A stretch of 64,000 nucleotides of DNA from Candidatus Iainarchaeum sp. (lineage in GTDB: Archaea > Iainarchaeota > Iainarchaeia > Iainarchaeales > UBA10219), in NCBI GenBank assembly GCA_018304425.1, contig JAGVWE010000002.1, positions 434,001-498,000 of the forward strand. Direction: 5' to 3'. This document shows, one piece after another, positions 34,388-43,855 of this stretch. Position 1 is the stretch's first letter; each line of letters begins with the position of its first letter. The notes below the pieces were generated by a model that was not told the origin of the DNA, made no database searches, and saw only the letters and a list, made by a program, of their open reading frames with translations. The position numbers and the translations under genes are program-made.

Positions 34388-35440
34388 GTGCCGTTTGGAA
34401 TCAGGGAAAACATCGAACCATATTCCGGCAGAAACGTCATCGAAGCCGAAAACGTCGTCAAGGTGTTCAAGAAAAACGAGCCCACCCACAACCCCCTCAA
34501 GGACTTCCTCTTCCCCTCCTACAAGCCCTTCACCGCCCTCAACGGGGTTTCCCTGAAGATAAAGCGCGGCGAGGTCTTCGGCCTCCTCGGCCCCAACGGC
34601 TCGGGGAAAACAACCTTCATCAAGATACTCACCGGCCTGCTCCAGCCCACGCAGGGAAAGGTCCTGATCCACGGCAAACCCGCCGAACAAAACCTGCGCC
34701 GCATCGGCGTGATGTTCGGCTTCAACATGATTTATTACCGGTTGACGGGTTATGCCAACCTCAAGTACTCAGCCAAACTCTACAAGGTCAAGAACTACAA
34801 GCAACGCATCAACGAACTGGCGCGGATGCTGGGCCTCGAGAACTGGCTTTACTCTTACGTCGAAAACTATTCACTGGGCATGAAATCCAAGCTGGCCCTG
34901 GCCCGCGCCCTCATCCACGACCCTGAAATCCTCTTCCTCGACGAGCCCACCCTCGGTTTGGACCCCAAGATTTCGCTTTCCCTGCGCGAGGACATCCGGG
35001 AAATGGACAAAACCATCATAATCACCACGCACAACATGGAGGAAGCCAACGAGCTCTGCGACCGCATTGGCATCATCAAGAACGGCAGCCTCATCCGCGT
35101 CGGAACCCCGGCGTACCTCAAGAAACTCGTCTCCGAGAACATCATCGTCAACATAGGCCTCGCCTTCTTCGGCAACGAACTCATCAACACGCTTTCAACC
35201 CAGCCCTACGTGCACAACGTGTCCCTCTCCCAAACAGGGGTGCGGATTTACCTTGAAAGCAAGGACTACCTCCCAAAACTACTGTCCATCCTCGGAAGCT
35301 ACAACACCACCAGCATCAATGAGGAAGAGCCCACGCTGGTGGATGTCTTCATCCGCCTCACGCAGGGCGAGGTTCCCCCGGCCAGAAACCCGGAATCCGA
35401 TGACGAGGACACGGGCACACAGATGCAGGAACCCATTTAA
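34388..35440 (+). CDS. ABC transporter ATP-binding protein (ABC-2 type exporter)
   Basis: The 350-residue protein has Walker A GPNGSGKT (68-75), signature NYSLGMKSK, Walker B EILFLDEPTLGLDP and the switch His in IITTHNMEEA. A 60-residue N-terminal region with NPLKDFLFPSYKPFTALNGV is typical of exporters of the ABC-2 type for drugs, lipids or polysaccharides. GTG 34388 has GGTGAGG just upstream. The permease starts 23 nt after its stop. With glycan genes around, export of a glycan or lipid is likely but not proven. Confidence 0.9.
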   Translation: MPFGIRENIEPYSGRNVIEAENVVKVFKKNEPTHNPLKDFLFPSYKPFTALNGVSLKIKRGEVFGLLGPNGSGKTTFIKILTGLLQPTQGKVLIHGKPAEQNLRRIGVMFGFNMIYYRLTGYANLKYSAKLYKVKNYKQRINELARMLGLENWLYSYVENYSLGMKSKLALARALIHDPEILFLDEPTLGLDPKISLSLREDIREMDKTIIITTHNMEEANELCDRIGIIKNGSLIRVGTPAYLKKLVSENIIVNIGLAFFGNELINTLSTQPYVHNVSLSQTGVRIYLESKDYLPKLLSILGSYNTTSINEEEPTLVDVFIRLTQGEVPPARNPESDDEDTGTQMQEPI

Positions 35441-35463
35441 CCTAACCCAAAAAAGTGAATGCC

Positions 35464-36285
35464 ATGCAGCTCATCGATGAATCCCTGGCCATTGCCGAAA
35501 AAGAAGTAGGCCTATCCGTGCGATACATCCTCCCCTTTTTCACCAACAGCCTGATTTCCCCCCTCATCAAGGTCATGCCCTTCCTGCTGGTCTATGGCGG
35601 CTTCTTCTCAGCCAACCCCAGCGCGGCCCTCGCTGGCCACGTAAAACCCGAAACCTTCATCCCGTTCCTGTTCCTCGGCATAACCGCGGACATCTTCTTC
35701 AGCATCGGTTACAGCACGTTCAGCTCGAAATTCATGGTCGAAAAATGGTGGCAGACCATGGAAATCATCATCCTCGCACCCATCAACAAGCTATCCCTCA
35801 TCACGGGCATAGGCCTGGGCGACCTCATCTCCACCTTCCCGACCCTTGTCCTCTTCCTGGGCCTCGCCTACTACTTCACGCCCCTGGGCTTCCTCGACCT
35901 GATAAAAGTTTTAATCATCTTCCTGCTCCTGTTCATGATTTCGCTGAGCATCGGCTTGATCACCAGCTGTGCCGCCCTGTTCAACGAAAACCTGGCCCCC
36001 TTCTTCGGCTACCTCCGAGTGATCATCTCCTTCGTCTCCGCCTTTTACTACCCCATCGAAGTCCTCAAAACAGACAAGCTAGGGGCCCTCGGCCAGTTCC
36101 TGCCGGTCATCGCCACCTTCAACCCCCTCTACCAGGCCAACTTCATCATCCGCGCCATCTGGTTCGAAGGCATTACCCCCATCAACTCCGTCATTTACGT
36201 GCTCTTCTTCGCCATCATCTCCCCCATTGCAGCAGTCTACGTCTTCAACAAGCTCTGGTCCACCATCGGCATCCAAGGCTACTAG
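35464..36285 (+). CDS. ABC-2 type transporter permease
   Basis: The 273-residue protein has six or so membrane helices and the ABC-2 layout: an amphipathic N-terminus (IDESLAIAEKEVGLSVRYIL), helices from about 17 to 255, and the GFLDLIKVLIIFLLLFM and YPIEVLKTDKLGALGQFLPV regions typical of the ABC2_membrane family. ATG 35464 is used; GTG 35455 is possible. It would form the channel with the ATPase encoded just upstream. Confidence 0.88.
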   Translation: MQLIDESLAIAEKEVGLSVRYILPFFTNSLISPLIKVMPFLLVYGGFFSANPSAALAGHVKPETFIPFLFLGITADIFFSIGYSTFSSKFMVEKWWQTMEIIILAPINKLSLITGIGLGDLISTFPTLVLFLGLAYYFTPLGFLDLIKVLIIFLLLFMISLSIGLITSCAALFNENLAPFFGYLRVIISFVSAFYYPIEVLKTDKLGALGQFLPVIATFNPLYQANFIIRAIWFEGITPINSVIYVLFFAIISPIAAVYVFNKLWSTIGIQGY

Positions 36286-36291
36286 CCGCTG

Positions 36292-36318
36292 GCCTCCACT
36301 GCCTCCACTGCCTCCACT
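36292..36318. repeat. Three tandem copies of a 9-nt repeat
   Basis: GCCTCCACT is repeated exactly three times (36292-36300, 36301-36309, 36310-36318) immediately upstream of the promoter of the next gene. Copy number may vary between strains. Confidence 0.7.
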
Positions 36319-36323
36319 ATAGG

Positions 36324-36330
36324 TTTTTAT
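36324..36330 (+). promoter_or_regulatory. TATA-like box TTTTTAT
   Basis: Centred at 36327, 27 nt upstream of ATG 36354, consistent with a leaderless mRNA. It suggests the GT-C-like gene has its own promoter downstream of the ABC genes. Confidence 0.5.
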
Positions 36331-36353
36331 TCGGATGAACCCTATTATATCCC

Positions 36354-37919
36354 ATGAACAAGCGCAGCAGTCTGGTCTTGGTCTTGGCCTTGTTCCTGCT
36401 GGCAGCCGTCATGAACTACTCCATCCACTACAATTACCCCCTGCCCATCCACTCCGACGAATACGACCACCTGGCCATCATCCGCGAAATGGAGGACACC
36501 GGCAAGCACACCTGGTACGACCCCTACATCGTCCAGAAAAGGCACGCCCAACGCAACCTCGAAATAAACTTTGACATCTTCCTCTACGTCTTTGCGGCCC
36601 TCACCGGCCTCAACCTCGAACACCTGCCCCTCCTCCTGCCCATCTTCTTCTCCTTCCTCCTCAGCCTCTCCTCCTTCATCCTCGTGTACGCCCTCACCAA
36701 AAGAGACCTGGCCGCCTTCTTCGCCAGCGTATTCGTGTTCCTGTTGCCCAACAACATAGCCTTCCTCGGCTACTGGTTCCTGGTGCCCATGTCCATCGGC
36801 CTCGCCGCCCTCCCCCTGCTCTCCCACGCCTTCCTCAAGTCCTTCCACTCCTGGCCCTACACCCTCACGCTCTACCTCTTCCTCATCGCCTTGACCTTGA
36901 CTCATGCCGTCTACACGGCTTCCCTCGTCCCGGCCTTCCTCTTCTTCCTCTTGTTTTCCCTCCACGAGTTCAAGAACAAGCACAACCTCCTAAAGCTCGC
37001 CCTGGGCTGCCTCCTCCTCCTCGGCTTGACCGCTTTCTTCGTTGAATGGAACCCGGCCAACCCCCTCGAAACCCTGAGCCTCATTGCTTACCTCCTGGTC
37101 TGGCCCTATGGCACGCACACCGCCGAATACCCCTTGACCAGCTACCTAGGCCCAGTCCTCGGCGCCCTCGCCCTCGCCGGCGCCGCCTACTCCTTGTTCC
37201 CCCTCCTGAACCGCTTCCTACCCGCACTCACCAACCGCTTCCCCCTCCTCCGAAGCGCCCGCCAAACCGTGCACCACGCCAAATACCCGGTGCTCTTCGC
37301 CTTGCTCCTCTTCGGCGTGCGCGTCTCCGCCGACTACACGGGAACCTGCCTCCTCGGACCCTGCCGGCGCACGGTCCCCGGCCTCGCCATCCTCGTATTC
37401 ATCCTCGCCGCCCTCGGCTTCTACGCCTTCCTCGTCTTCCTCAACAAGCTGCTCGTGCGCGTCAGCGAACGCCCCTACCGCATCATGCGAGCCGCCATCT
37501 TCCTGCTGGTCCTGGTCTTCCTCCTCCACGAACTCCTCACCCAACCCTTCCAATACGCCAACGACCCCGTGAAAGGCCTATACTATAACATCGAGTTAAA
37601 CGAGGTGCCCGCGCTTTCCTGGATCAAGGACTTCACGCCCCAGGACACGGTCGTTTTCGCCTTGCCCTGGACCGCGAAAGCCGTTTACCTGCTTTCCGGG
37701 CGAAAAGTCGTGGACACCGGGGCCGCAAGGCTCGGCAACAGCCTTCCCTCCCTCCAAGGAATCGTGAACTTCTTCCTCGTAGACTGCGCGGCCAAAGAAA
37801 AGGCTCTGGCCAAATGGCCCAGCGACTTAATCTACGCCGGCAAAGGCTTCGTGGACTGCCCGAACCTCGACCAAATCCTGAACAGCGGAGGCAATTACGC
37901 CTATGTTGAAAACGACTGA
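36354..37919 (+). CDS. GT-C-like polytopic membrane protein
   Basis: The 521-residue protein has an N-terminal helix, then LPIHSDEYDHLAIIREMEDT, resembling the first-loop acidic motif of GT-C glycosyltransferases, and about ten more helices (90-415). The end, ALSWIKDFTPQDTVVFALPW followed by a residue range with LLSGRKVVDTG, resembles the soluble tail of archaeal GT-C/STT3-related proteins. GT-C enzymes use lipid-linked sugars on the extracytoplasmic side. It is not an obvious STT3: I found no WWDYG motif. Next gene overlaps by 17 nt. Confidence 0.75.
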   Translation: MNKRSSLVLVLALFLLAAVMNYSIHYNYPLPIHSDEYDHLAIIREMEDTGKHTWYDPYIVQKRHAQRNLEINFDIFLYVFAALTGLNLEHLPLLLPIFFSFLLSLSSFILVYALTKRDLAAFFASVFVFLLPNNIAFLGYWFLVPMSIGLAALPLLSHAFLKSFHSWPYTLTLYLFLIALTLTHAVYTASLVPAFLFFLLFSLHEFKNKHNLLKLALGCLLLLGLTAFFVEWNPANPLETLSLIAYLLVWPYGTHTAEYPLTSYLGPVLGALALAGAAYSLFPLLNRFLPALTNRFPLLRSARQTVHHAKYPVLFALLLFGVRVSADYTGTCLLGPCRRTVPGLAILVFILAALGFYAFLVFLNKLLVRVSERPYRIMRAAIFLLVLVFLLHELLTQPFQYANDPVKGLYYNIELNEVPALSWIKDFTPQDTVVFALPWTAKAVYLLSGRKVVDTGAARLGNSLPSLQGIVNFFLVDCAAKEKALAKWPSDLIYAGKGFVDCPNLDQILNSGGNYAYVEND

Positions 37920-38307
37920 ATCCAGGCTCATGCTCCTAACGCTTTCCGCCAGCGCGCTCGCCTACGCCATGAAGTCACACTGGCTCCCGCCCCTCACCGA
38001 ATTCCAGGCAATCCTCGGCATCTTCCTATCCTTTGTCCCGGTCGGCTACCAGTTCACGTCCGCGCTCTTCTCCAAAGACCAGCTCTCGTTCCCGGAAAAA
38101 ACCGCGCTCACCCTCTTCTCCTCCTATGCCATGATTTCCACGACCTACTTCGCTTCCAGCCTGTTCCTCGGCCTTTCCTTTTCCTTCAAGAACAGCCTCC
38201 TCACCGTCAACCTCCTGGCCCTCTTCTTCTACGCGGCCTACCTCCTGCGCTTCCACCTCAAAAGCCTCCCAATTCCAGCAAAACTAAGAAGCGCCCTCGG
38301 TGAATGA
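37903..38307 (+). CDS. Membrane protein resembling the N-terminal half of DUF1616
   Basis: The 134-residue protein has four helices. FVPVGYQFTSALFSKDQLSF recalls the PGY...LFP segment of DUF1616 proteins; EKTALTLFSSYAMISTTYFA follows as in that family. DUF1616 proteins normally continue with a beta domain, which here appears to be a separate gene starting at 38300. It overlaps both neighbours (17 nt upstream, 8 nt downstream), so the three genes form an operon. Resemblance recalled from the family, not computed. Confidence 0.65.
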   Translation: MLKTTESRLMLLTLSASALAYAMKSHWLPPLTEFQAILGIFLSFVPVGYQFTSALFSKDQLSFPEKTALTLFSSYAMISTTYFASSLFLGLSFSFKNSLLTVNLLALFFYAAYLLRFHLKSLPIPAKLRSALGE

Positions 38308-38740
38308 CATGTGGGAAAAAGAAATGTACCTGAACAAGTCCATCACGGACATCCTGGTATGGATGACCATCGCAGCCTGCTTACTCGCCCTGTTCCTGCT
38401 CTCCTCCGCCGGTTCCCCCCGGTACGGTTCGGCCCTCTACCTCAAGCCCACCAGCTACTCCAACTACGTCAATGACGACACCGTAACCTTCGTCTTCGGC
38501 GTCAAAAACTATGAAGCCACTGACATAAATTACCTCATCGAAGTAAGGGCCGGAGACTATTTGCTCAAAAAACAGTCCCTCTTCGTGCCACGGCGCCAGC
38601 GCCTCGAAAAATCCGAGACCCTCTCCATTGACCCGGCCAAAACCAGGCTCGTTTACCCCGCCAAGCTACGGGTCATCCTCTCCAAACCCGGTTCCCCCGA
38701 AAAACAGGCGGTCTTCTACTGGCTCAAAGAAGCCCGCTAA
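38300..38740 (+). CDS. Membrane-anchored beta-domain protein (possible C-terminal half of a split DUF1616)
   Basis: The 146-residue protein has one N-terminal helix (ILVWMTIAACLLALFLLSS) and an extracytoplasmic beta-rich domain with ALYLKPTSYSNYVNDDTVTF, FGVKNYEATDINYLIEVRAG and a run of charged strands. The pattern of a conserved NYE/NHE motif after a helix resembles the C-terminal domain of DUF1616. Its start overlaps the previous gene by 8 nt. ATG 38309 is an alternative start. Confidence 0.65.
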   Translation: MNDMWEKEMYLNKSITDILVWMTIAACLLALFLLSSAGSPRYGSALYLKPTSYSNYVNDDTVTFVFGVKNYEATDINYLIEVRAGDYLLKKQSLFVPRRQRLEKSETLSIDPAKTRLVYPAKLRVILSKPGSPEKQAVFYWLKEAR

Positions 38741-38751
38741 CCAAGGCCCGC

Positions 38752-41700
38752 CTAATACTTTTCCCGTTCAAAGTGCAGGGTCAAGTAAAGCAAGACGATT
38801 TCAATGATGGCCGTGGCAATGCCGGCCTCGAAGCCGAACGCCTTGTTGAACACCAGGGGCACGAAAAAGAAGCCGGTGCCGACCCCCAACCGGATTCCCC
38901 GCTCCACCGCAATTTCCCGCGGGCTCTTCACGATTTCCAGTTCCTCCCTGAACAGGGCCTGGCTCCGGTCATATGCCAGCACCATGGAAATCATGGACAG
39001 CAACAGCAGCACCATCACCAGCAACGGCATCTCCAGCACGCGCGGCCCGAACGCCACAGCCGGCAACACCATCAACTGTTTCTGGCTGGCAACCCACTGG
39101 GACAACCCGTTAAACTCCTTCCCGGTCGAAAGCGTGTACTTATACGCTTCCACCCGGTACTTGCCTGATTCCTCAATCCGATACCTCGCCACGCCCCGCT
39201 CATCGGTCTGCAGCTTCACCAGACTGCCACTCGGCGAGACGATGGACACGGTGGCCTGCCTCAAATCCCCCAACAAGGGGTGCGAGACCCGCACGATTTG
39301 CTCTTCGCCCACCACGGGCTCGGCCCGCTCAAACGAAAGCTGCAACGGCAACCCCGAGATGACGGCCTCCGTGGGCCCACAACCTTCATCCGCCTTGCCA
39401 TTTCCATTGTCGTCCACCCCATTGCCGCAGACCTCGACTTCCGCTTCCTCGCAACCCTCGTCCACGTAACCGTTCACGTTGTCATCCAAGTCATTGCCGC
39501 AAACCTCTTCCAGGGAAACGGTCTTCGAGACCTCCACAACGTTGTTGACTTCATTGCTTTCCTTGTTCTCGTTTTCCGCGTCCACCCACAAATAATACCT
39601 GGCTTCCCGCAGCTGTTCCCCGGCATTCACCTTGAACGCCAGTTCCCTGGACTCCAGGGGCTGGAGACCATCAACTTTGGCCTCCCCCACGGGCTTCCCC
39701 TCCAGGCCGCCGGCGAACAGCGCGGCCTTGAACGGCCCCACTTCCTTTTCCCCCGAATTGACGACCTCAAACCGCAAGTCATAGTCCTGGTTCTGCAACA
39801 ACGTTGCGCCCAGCGGTGCCACCAAACCAGCACGCAAGTCAGCAAAGTCCGAGCCAAACACCTTGACCTCGAATTCCGCTGCATCCTTGAGCCCCGAGTC
39901 ATCGGTAACCGTCAACCCAACCTTTTTGACGCCAATGCCCTTGAAGCTATGCGTGACCCTCGCCCCCCTGATCTTGCCTTCCTCCCCGAAATCCCATTCA
40001 TAGGAGGCAATGCTTCCGTCATCCGTTGACTCCGCAGCATCGAACACCGTGCGCAGATTCACATAGGTTTTTTCCTGGGCCCTCGGCCGCGCCCTCGGCT
40101 TTATGCCGGCCACGATTCCCTGTTTTGCCGTTCCATGAATGCCATCGTTGTCCCTTACCCTCAACCCCACCTCATACTCGCCGATTCTTCCAAACACGTG
40201 GGAAACCCTTGCCCCCTCCGCCTTTTCCCCATCCCCGAAGTCCCATTGGTAGGCCTGGATGCTGCCATCCCGGTCCACCGACTTTTCCGCCGAAAAAGCC
40301 ACGGCCAACGGCGGCAAGCCTTCCACCTTATCCGCCTCGACAACCGCCAACGGTTCGTTTCCCACCACCACTGTTTTCTTGGCTTCGTTGACCTGGCCCT
40401 CGTTGTCCGTTACCCGCAGCCGCACCTCATACTCGCCGTTCCCGGCATAGGTGTGCGCGGCCTCCACGCGGTTCGAGGTTGCCCCATCCCCGAAGTCCCA
40501 TTGGTAGGCCTGGATGCTGCCATCCTCGTCCACCGATTTACCGGCGTCAAACGCGATGGTCAAGGGAGCTGCGCCCTTCTCCGCTGAAGCCCTGATTACG
40601 GGAGTCGGCTCCCTCCGGCAGACAATCTGCAACGTGATCTCCTTGGAATTGTTCTTCGCATCCGCGTCCCGCACATCCTCAATCGACAGGATGAACGTTA
40701 CCGCCCCACACAACCCAGTGGTATCCAATTCCACGACCTGCTGGATGGGCTGCTCCAGCACCAGCACCCGCACGCTGTCCAAGCCGCCAACGCCCTCCTT
40801 GTTCACCGCCTTCAGCGTGGCCACGTAAAGCCCCGCCTCCTTATATGCATGGCTCACCTGGGTCGCCGGCGGTTGGAAGGACACGTCAAAGGTTCCATCC
40901 CCGTCAAAGTCCAGCTCATACCGCATCACTTCGCTGCCCTCCGTCACGGACTTGTCGGCATCAAACACGACGTTCAAGGGCTTCACGCCATAAAACGGCG
41001 TGGCCGTCAACACCGCGTTCGGCGGAACCCCACCGGCAAAAGGCGACTGCAGCCACGCAATCCCCGGACTGCCCCTCAACCGGGCTTTCTCCGCCGCCAA
41101 ATACCCCACGATGTTCGCATAGTCCACCGCCAGGTTCGTTATGGGCAACTCAATGGACTTGAATTCCGCCAACGGCTTGTCCTCCGCCCCCTTCAAGTAC
41201 ACGCGCACCGTGAACGGCGAGCTCTTGGCCGCTCCAAAGTTGTCCACGCTCACGTTCACCTTCACCTTTTCCCCGCTGTTCACCACCAGTTTTTCCGGTG
41301 CAGCCGTCTTGATCACCAGGTCGGCTTCCTTGCAGGTGCCGCAGTCCCCCGAACAATAGGCGGGGGAATTCGGGTTACAGGTCTCGTTCAGGCAAAAATT
41401 GTCCCCGCACACGCCCTCCGACTGGATGGTCGTTTCGCACAAGCCGTTCGTGCACGCGCACACGTTAAACACCGTTTCCCCTTTCGCCGGGAAATCCTGT
41501 CCCACCGCGTAATCACAGCCTCCAACGCCCACGCACTGGACATCCGACTTGCATTCCACCGCCTGGCAGTCCTGGGCGCAACTGGTCGGGTCTTCCCCGA
41601 TTTTTTCCTCGCACAAGCCGTCCCCGCACTTAGGCGGAGCGCAGTCCGAGGGGCAGGAGGCATAGTCCTCGCCATACCGGGAATTGCACAACAAGTCCCC

Positions 41701-42147
41701 GCACACCGCACAATACTGCGCGCAACCGGTTTTCCCCCCATAGGCGTCTGTAATCCACTGGCAGCACTGCATGGTTTCCACGCAGTCGCCAGGACAGTCC
41801 AAGACGCTTTCCCCGTCCTCGCACACGCTGTTCCCGCACACGGGCTTGCAGTCCCCAGGGCAGGTGCCCGACGACTCGCTTCCATCGCATTGGCCGTTCC
41901 CGCAACTCACCATCGGGCAGTCGTTGGGGCAGTTCTTGAACGACTCGTTCTGCTCGCAGGCATAGTTGCCGCAACTGTCCGGCCCGCAATAGCAGGCCTT
42001 GGTGTTGGAGTTGCACAACGGAATGCTGTCCGTTTCTCCCGCACAGGAAACACTCCGGCATTCCTCGTCCGACCGGCAAAAAGCCGTTACACTCGTTGCC
42101 AGCACGAAAAACGCAAACGCAACCAACCAAAGCCTCGGGCCCCACAT
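38752..42147 (-). CDS. Large surface protein: cysteine-rich head, PKD and CARDB domains, MopE-like metal motifs, membrane anchor
   Basis: The 1131-residue protein has signal peptide WLVAFAFFVLATSVTA, a cysteine-rich head (about 20-285) with CGNGQCDGSESSGTCPGDC-type units, a CARDB-like domain apparently split by a PKD domain (about 285-500), three further PKD domains (two with QAYQWDFGDG) to about 755, another CARDB (to about 870), two MopE-like motifs (CGNDLDDNVNGYVDEGC and CGNGVDDNGNGKADEGC), a beta domain and C-terminal helices. ATG 42147 fits a box at 42171-42178; ATG 42153 and TTG 42171 are alternatives. Probable adhesin or S-layer-associated protein. Confidence 0.8.
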   Translation of the reverse strand: MWGPRLWLVAFAFFVLATSVTAFCRSDEECRSVSCAGETDSIPLCNSNTKACYCGPDSCGNYACEQNESFKNCPNDCPMVSCGNGQCDGSESSGTCPGDCKPVCGNSVCEDGESVLDCPGDCVETMQCCQWITDAYGGKTGCAQYCAVCGDLLCNSRYGEDYASCPSDCAPPKCGDGLCEEKIGEDPTSCAQDCQAVECKSDVQCVGVGGCDYAVGQDFPAKGETVFNVCACTNGLCETTIQSEGVCGDNFCLNETCNPNSPAYCSGDCGTCKEADLVIKTAAPEKLVVNSGEKVKVNVSVDNFGAAKSSPFTVRVYLKGAEDKPLAEFKSIELPITNLAVDYANIVGYLAAEKARLRGSPGIAWLQSPFAGGVPPNAVLTATPFYGVKPLNVVFDADKSVTEGSEVMRYELDFDGDGTFDVSFQPPATQVSHAYKEAGLYVATLKAVNKEGVGGLDSVRVLVLEQPIQQVVELDTTGLCGAVTFILSIEDVRDADAKNNSKEITLQIVCRREPTPVIRASAEKGAAPLTIAFDAGKSVDEDGSIQAYQWDFGDGATSNRVEAAHTYAGNGEYEVRLRVTDNEGQVNEAKKTVVVGNEPLAVVEADKVEGLPPLAVAFSAEKSVDRDGSIQAYQWDFGDGEKAEGARVSHVFGRIGEYEVGLRVRDNDGIHGTAKQGIVAGIKPRARPRAQEKTYVNLRTVFDAAESTDDGSIASYEWDFGEEGKIRGARVTHSFKGIGVKKVGLTVTDDSGLKDAAEFEVKVFGSDFADLRAGLVAPLGATLLQNQDYDLRFEVVNSGEKEVGPFKAALFAGGLEGKPVGEAKVDGLQPLESRELAFKVNAGEQLREARYYLWVDAENENKESNEVNNVVEVSKTVSLEEVCGNDLDDNVNGYVDEGCEEAEVEVCGNGVDDNGNGKADEGCGPTEAVISGLPLQLSFERAEPVVGEEQIVRVSHPLLGDLRQATVSIVSPSGSLVKLQTDERGVARYRIEESGKYRVEAYKYTLSTGKEFNGLSQWVASQKQLMVLPAVAFGPRVLEMPLLVMVLLLLSMISMVLAYDRSQALFREELEIVKSPREIAVERGIRLGVGTGFFFVPLVFNKAFGFEAGIATAIIEIVLLYLTLHFEREKY

Positions 42148-42224
42148 TCCCATTCCTTCACTCCCTGCCAATATAATGCGTCTCCCCCATTATAATGTTT
42201 TTGCCCCGCCCTGTTGCACGCCCT

Positions 42225-43766
42225 TTAAGCGGGTTTTCCCGTCCCAGTCCGCGCTGCGGCCGCGGGCTCCACACGTTTCTCCTGCTTTATGGGTATGGTA
42301 AAGCAAAAGGTAGCCCCCTTGCCCAGCTCGGATTCCACCCAAATCTTGCCTCCATGCGCTTCAATCAAGCCCTTGCAGATACTCAGCCCCAGCCCGGTTC
42401 CCTTGAATTCCTCGCTGACAGCCGACCTAACCTGGTAAAACTTCTGGAACAACTTCGGCACTTCTTCCTTGGCGATGCCGATGCCGTTGTCCGACACGCT
42501 TACCTGCACCAGTTTCCCGGCCTTTTTGGCCTCTACGCGGATCTTCCCCCTTTCCGACGTGAACTTCACGGCATTGTGGATGAGGTTGGTCAACACGCGC
42601 ATCAACGCATTCTTGTCCGCTTCAATCATGGGCACGTCCTTTCCAACCTGGATTTCCATGCGCAGCTCCTTTCGGATGGCGAACCCCATCATTTCCTGGA
42701 CCGCGTTCTTGATTACCTCCCCCACGTTCATGGACTCGCAATTCAATTGAAGCCGGCCCGATTCAATCCTCGACAGGCTCGACAGGTCCTCGATGAGGTT
42801 CTGGGAGAGGCTGATGCTCCTCGAAATGATTTCCAGGCTCTCGCGTTGCTTGCGGTTCAAGGGCCCGAAATGCTCTTCCAACAACAGCTCCAGGTAGCCC
42901 TTGATGGGCGTCAACGGCGTCTTCAACTCGTGCGTCATGATGTTGAAGAAGTCCTGCCGCGACTTCTCCTCCTGCTTGAGCTTGGCCAGGGTATCCTTGA
43001 AGCCCTGCTCTTCTTCCACCAAGTCGTTCACGTCCACGAACAGCAACTGCAACGCCGGGGGATTTCCTGCCAGCACCGAGTAATCGATGCGGTAGGCTCG
43101 GTCCTTGCCGTTCTTGGCCTTTACCCGGGCCTCGAAGCGGCCGCTCTTCCCCTTGGCCAACAGCTCCTGGCCCTGCCCAGGGCCCAGGAAGCCCAGGGCT
43201 TCCGCGTTATAGCCCAGCACCTCCGCGTTCGAGTACCTGAATTCCTCCAAGAACTCGGCATTCACCGACTCAAACCGGCCCACGCCATCCACCACGGCCA
43301 TGGCCTCGTTGGCGGCCTCAAACAGTTTCCGGTACAATTCCTGGTCAGGAGCCTCTTCCACGGTGCGCGCGATGCCGTGCACGCCCACAATCTTTTCCCC
43401 TGCCTTCATGGGCTTCGCGCTGATCTCGATGAACAAGTGCTTTCCCGCCTTGTCCACCACCGCGGTCTTATGCCCGTACACGGCTTTGCCCTTCAACACC
43501 TTCTCCAGTTCCCGCACATCCGACAGCACCCGTTCCGGCACCAGGATGCGGGTAAAGCTCTTGCCAATGAGTTCCTGCCGCTGGACGCCCAGCCGTTCCT
43601 CGGCCCGCTTGTTCAGGTACGTAAAGTTCCCGTTCTCGTCCAACTCGAAAACCGATTCGGGCGCGTTCTCCAGCAACTCCGCATGTTCTTCCCGTAACCG
43701 GGCTACTTCCGCCCGTAACCGCCCGATTTCGGCGTCCCTCTCCTGCAAGGCTTCCGCTGCCACCAT
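42225..43766 (-). CDS. Soluble PAS-PAS sensor histidine kinase
   Basis: The 513-residue protein has an N-terminal coiled coil (1-28), two PAS domains (about 30-140 and 143-250), a linker coil, HisKA with [20 protein letters not shown] (His about 290) and a HATPase with LIHNAVKFT (N box), VSDNGIGI (G1), FQKFYQ (F box) and [11 protein letters not shown] (G2). There is no membrane helix, so it senses an internal signal. TTATATTAAG at 43791-43800 is about 28 nt upstream of ATG 43766. A CheY-like regulator is encoded divergently at 43856. Confidence 0.92.
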   Translation of the reverse strand: MVAAEALQERDAEIGRLRAEVARLREEHAELLENAPESVFELDENGNFTYLNKRAEERLGVQRQELIGKSFTRILVPERVLSDVRELEKVLKGKAVYGHKTAVVDKAGKHLFIEISAKPMKAGEKIVGVHGIARTVEEAPDQELYRKLFEAANEAMAVVDGVGRFESVNAEFLEEFRYSNAEVLGYNAEALGFLGPGQGQELLAKGKSGRFEARVKAKNGKDRAYRIDYSVLAGNPPALQLLFVDVNDLVEEEQGFKDTLAKLKQEEKSRQDFFNIMTHELKTPLTPIKGYLELLLEEHFGPLNRKQRESLEIISRSISLSQNLIEDLSSLSRIESGRLQLNCESMNVGEVIKNAVQEMMGFAIRKELRMEIQVGKDVPMIEADKNALMRVLTNLIHNAVKFTSERGKIRVEAKKAGKLVQVSVSDNGIGIAKEEVPKLFQKFYQVRSAVSEEFKGTGLGLSICKGLIEAHGGKIWVESELGKGATFCFTIPIKQEKRVEPAAAARTGTGKPA

Positions 43767-43790
43767 TTCCCGTTCCCTCTAAAGCGTTAC

Positions 43791-43818
43791 TTATATTAAG
43801 CGGTAGTTCTTTATATTA
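43791..43818. promoter_or_regulatory. Back-to-back TATA boxes for the kinase and CheY genes
   Basis: TTATATTAAG (43791-43800) fits a leaderless start at minus ATG 43766. TTTATATTA (43810-43818) points plus-strand transcription to about 43840, giving cheY a leader of about 16 nt. The two genes are thus divergently expressed from adjacent boxes. Confidence 0.5.
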
Positions 43819-43855
43819 CTAACACCGCGGAAAACCCGCCAAAAGGCCTTTACTC

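Noticed and set aside
36345-36983. Minus-strand Glu/Gly-rich frame opposite the GT-C-like gene
   Set aside because: Extreme composition typical of antisense to a membrane protein gene; no start or promoter support.
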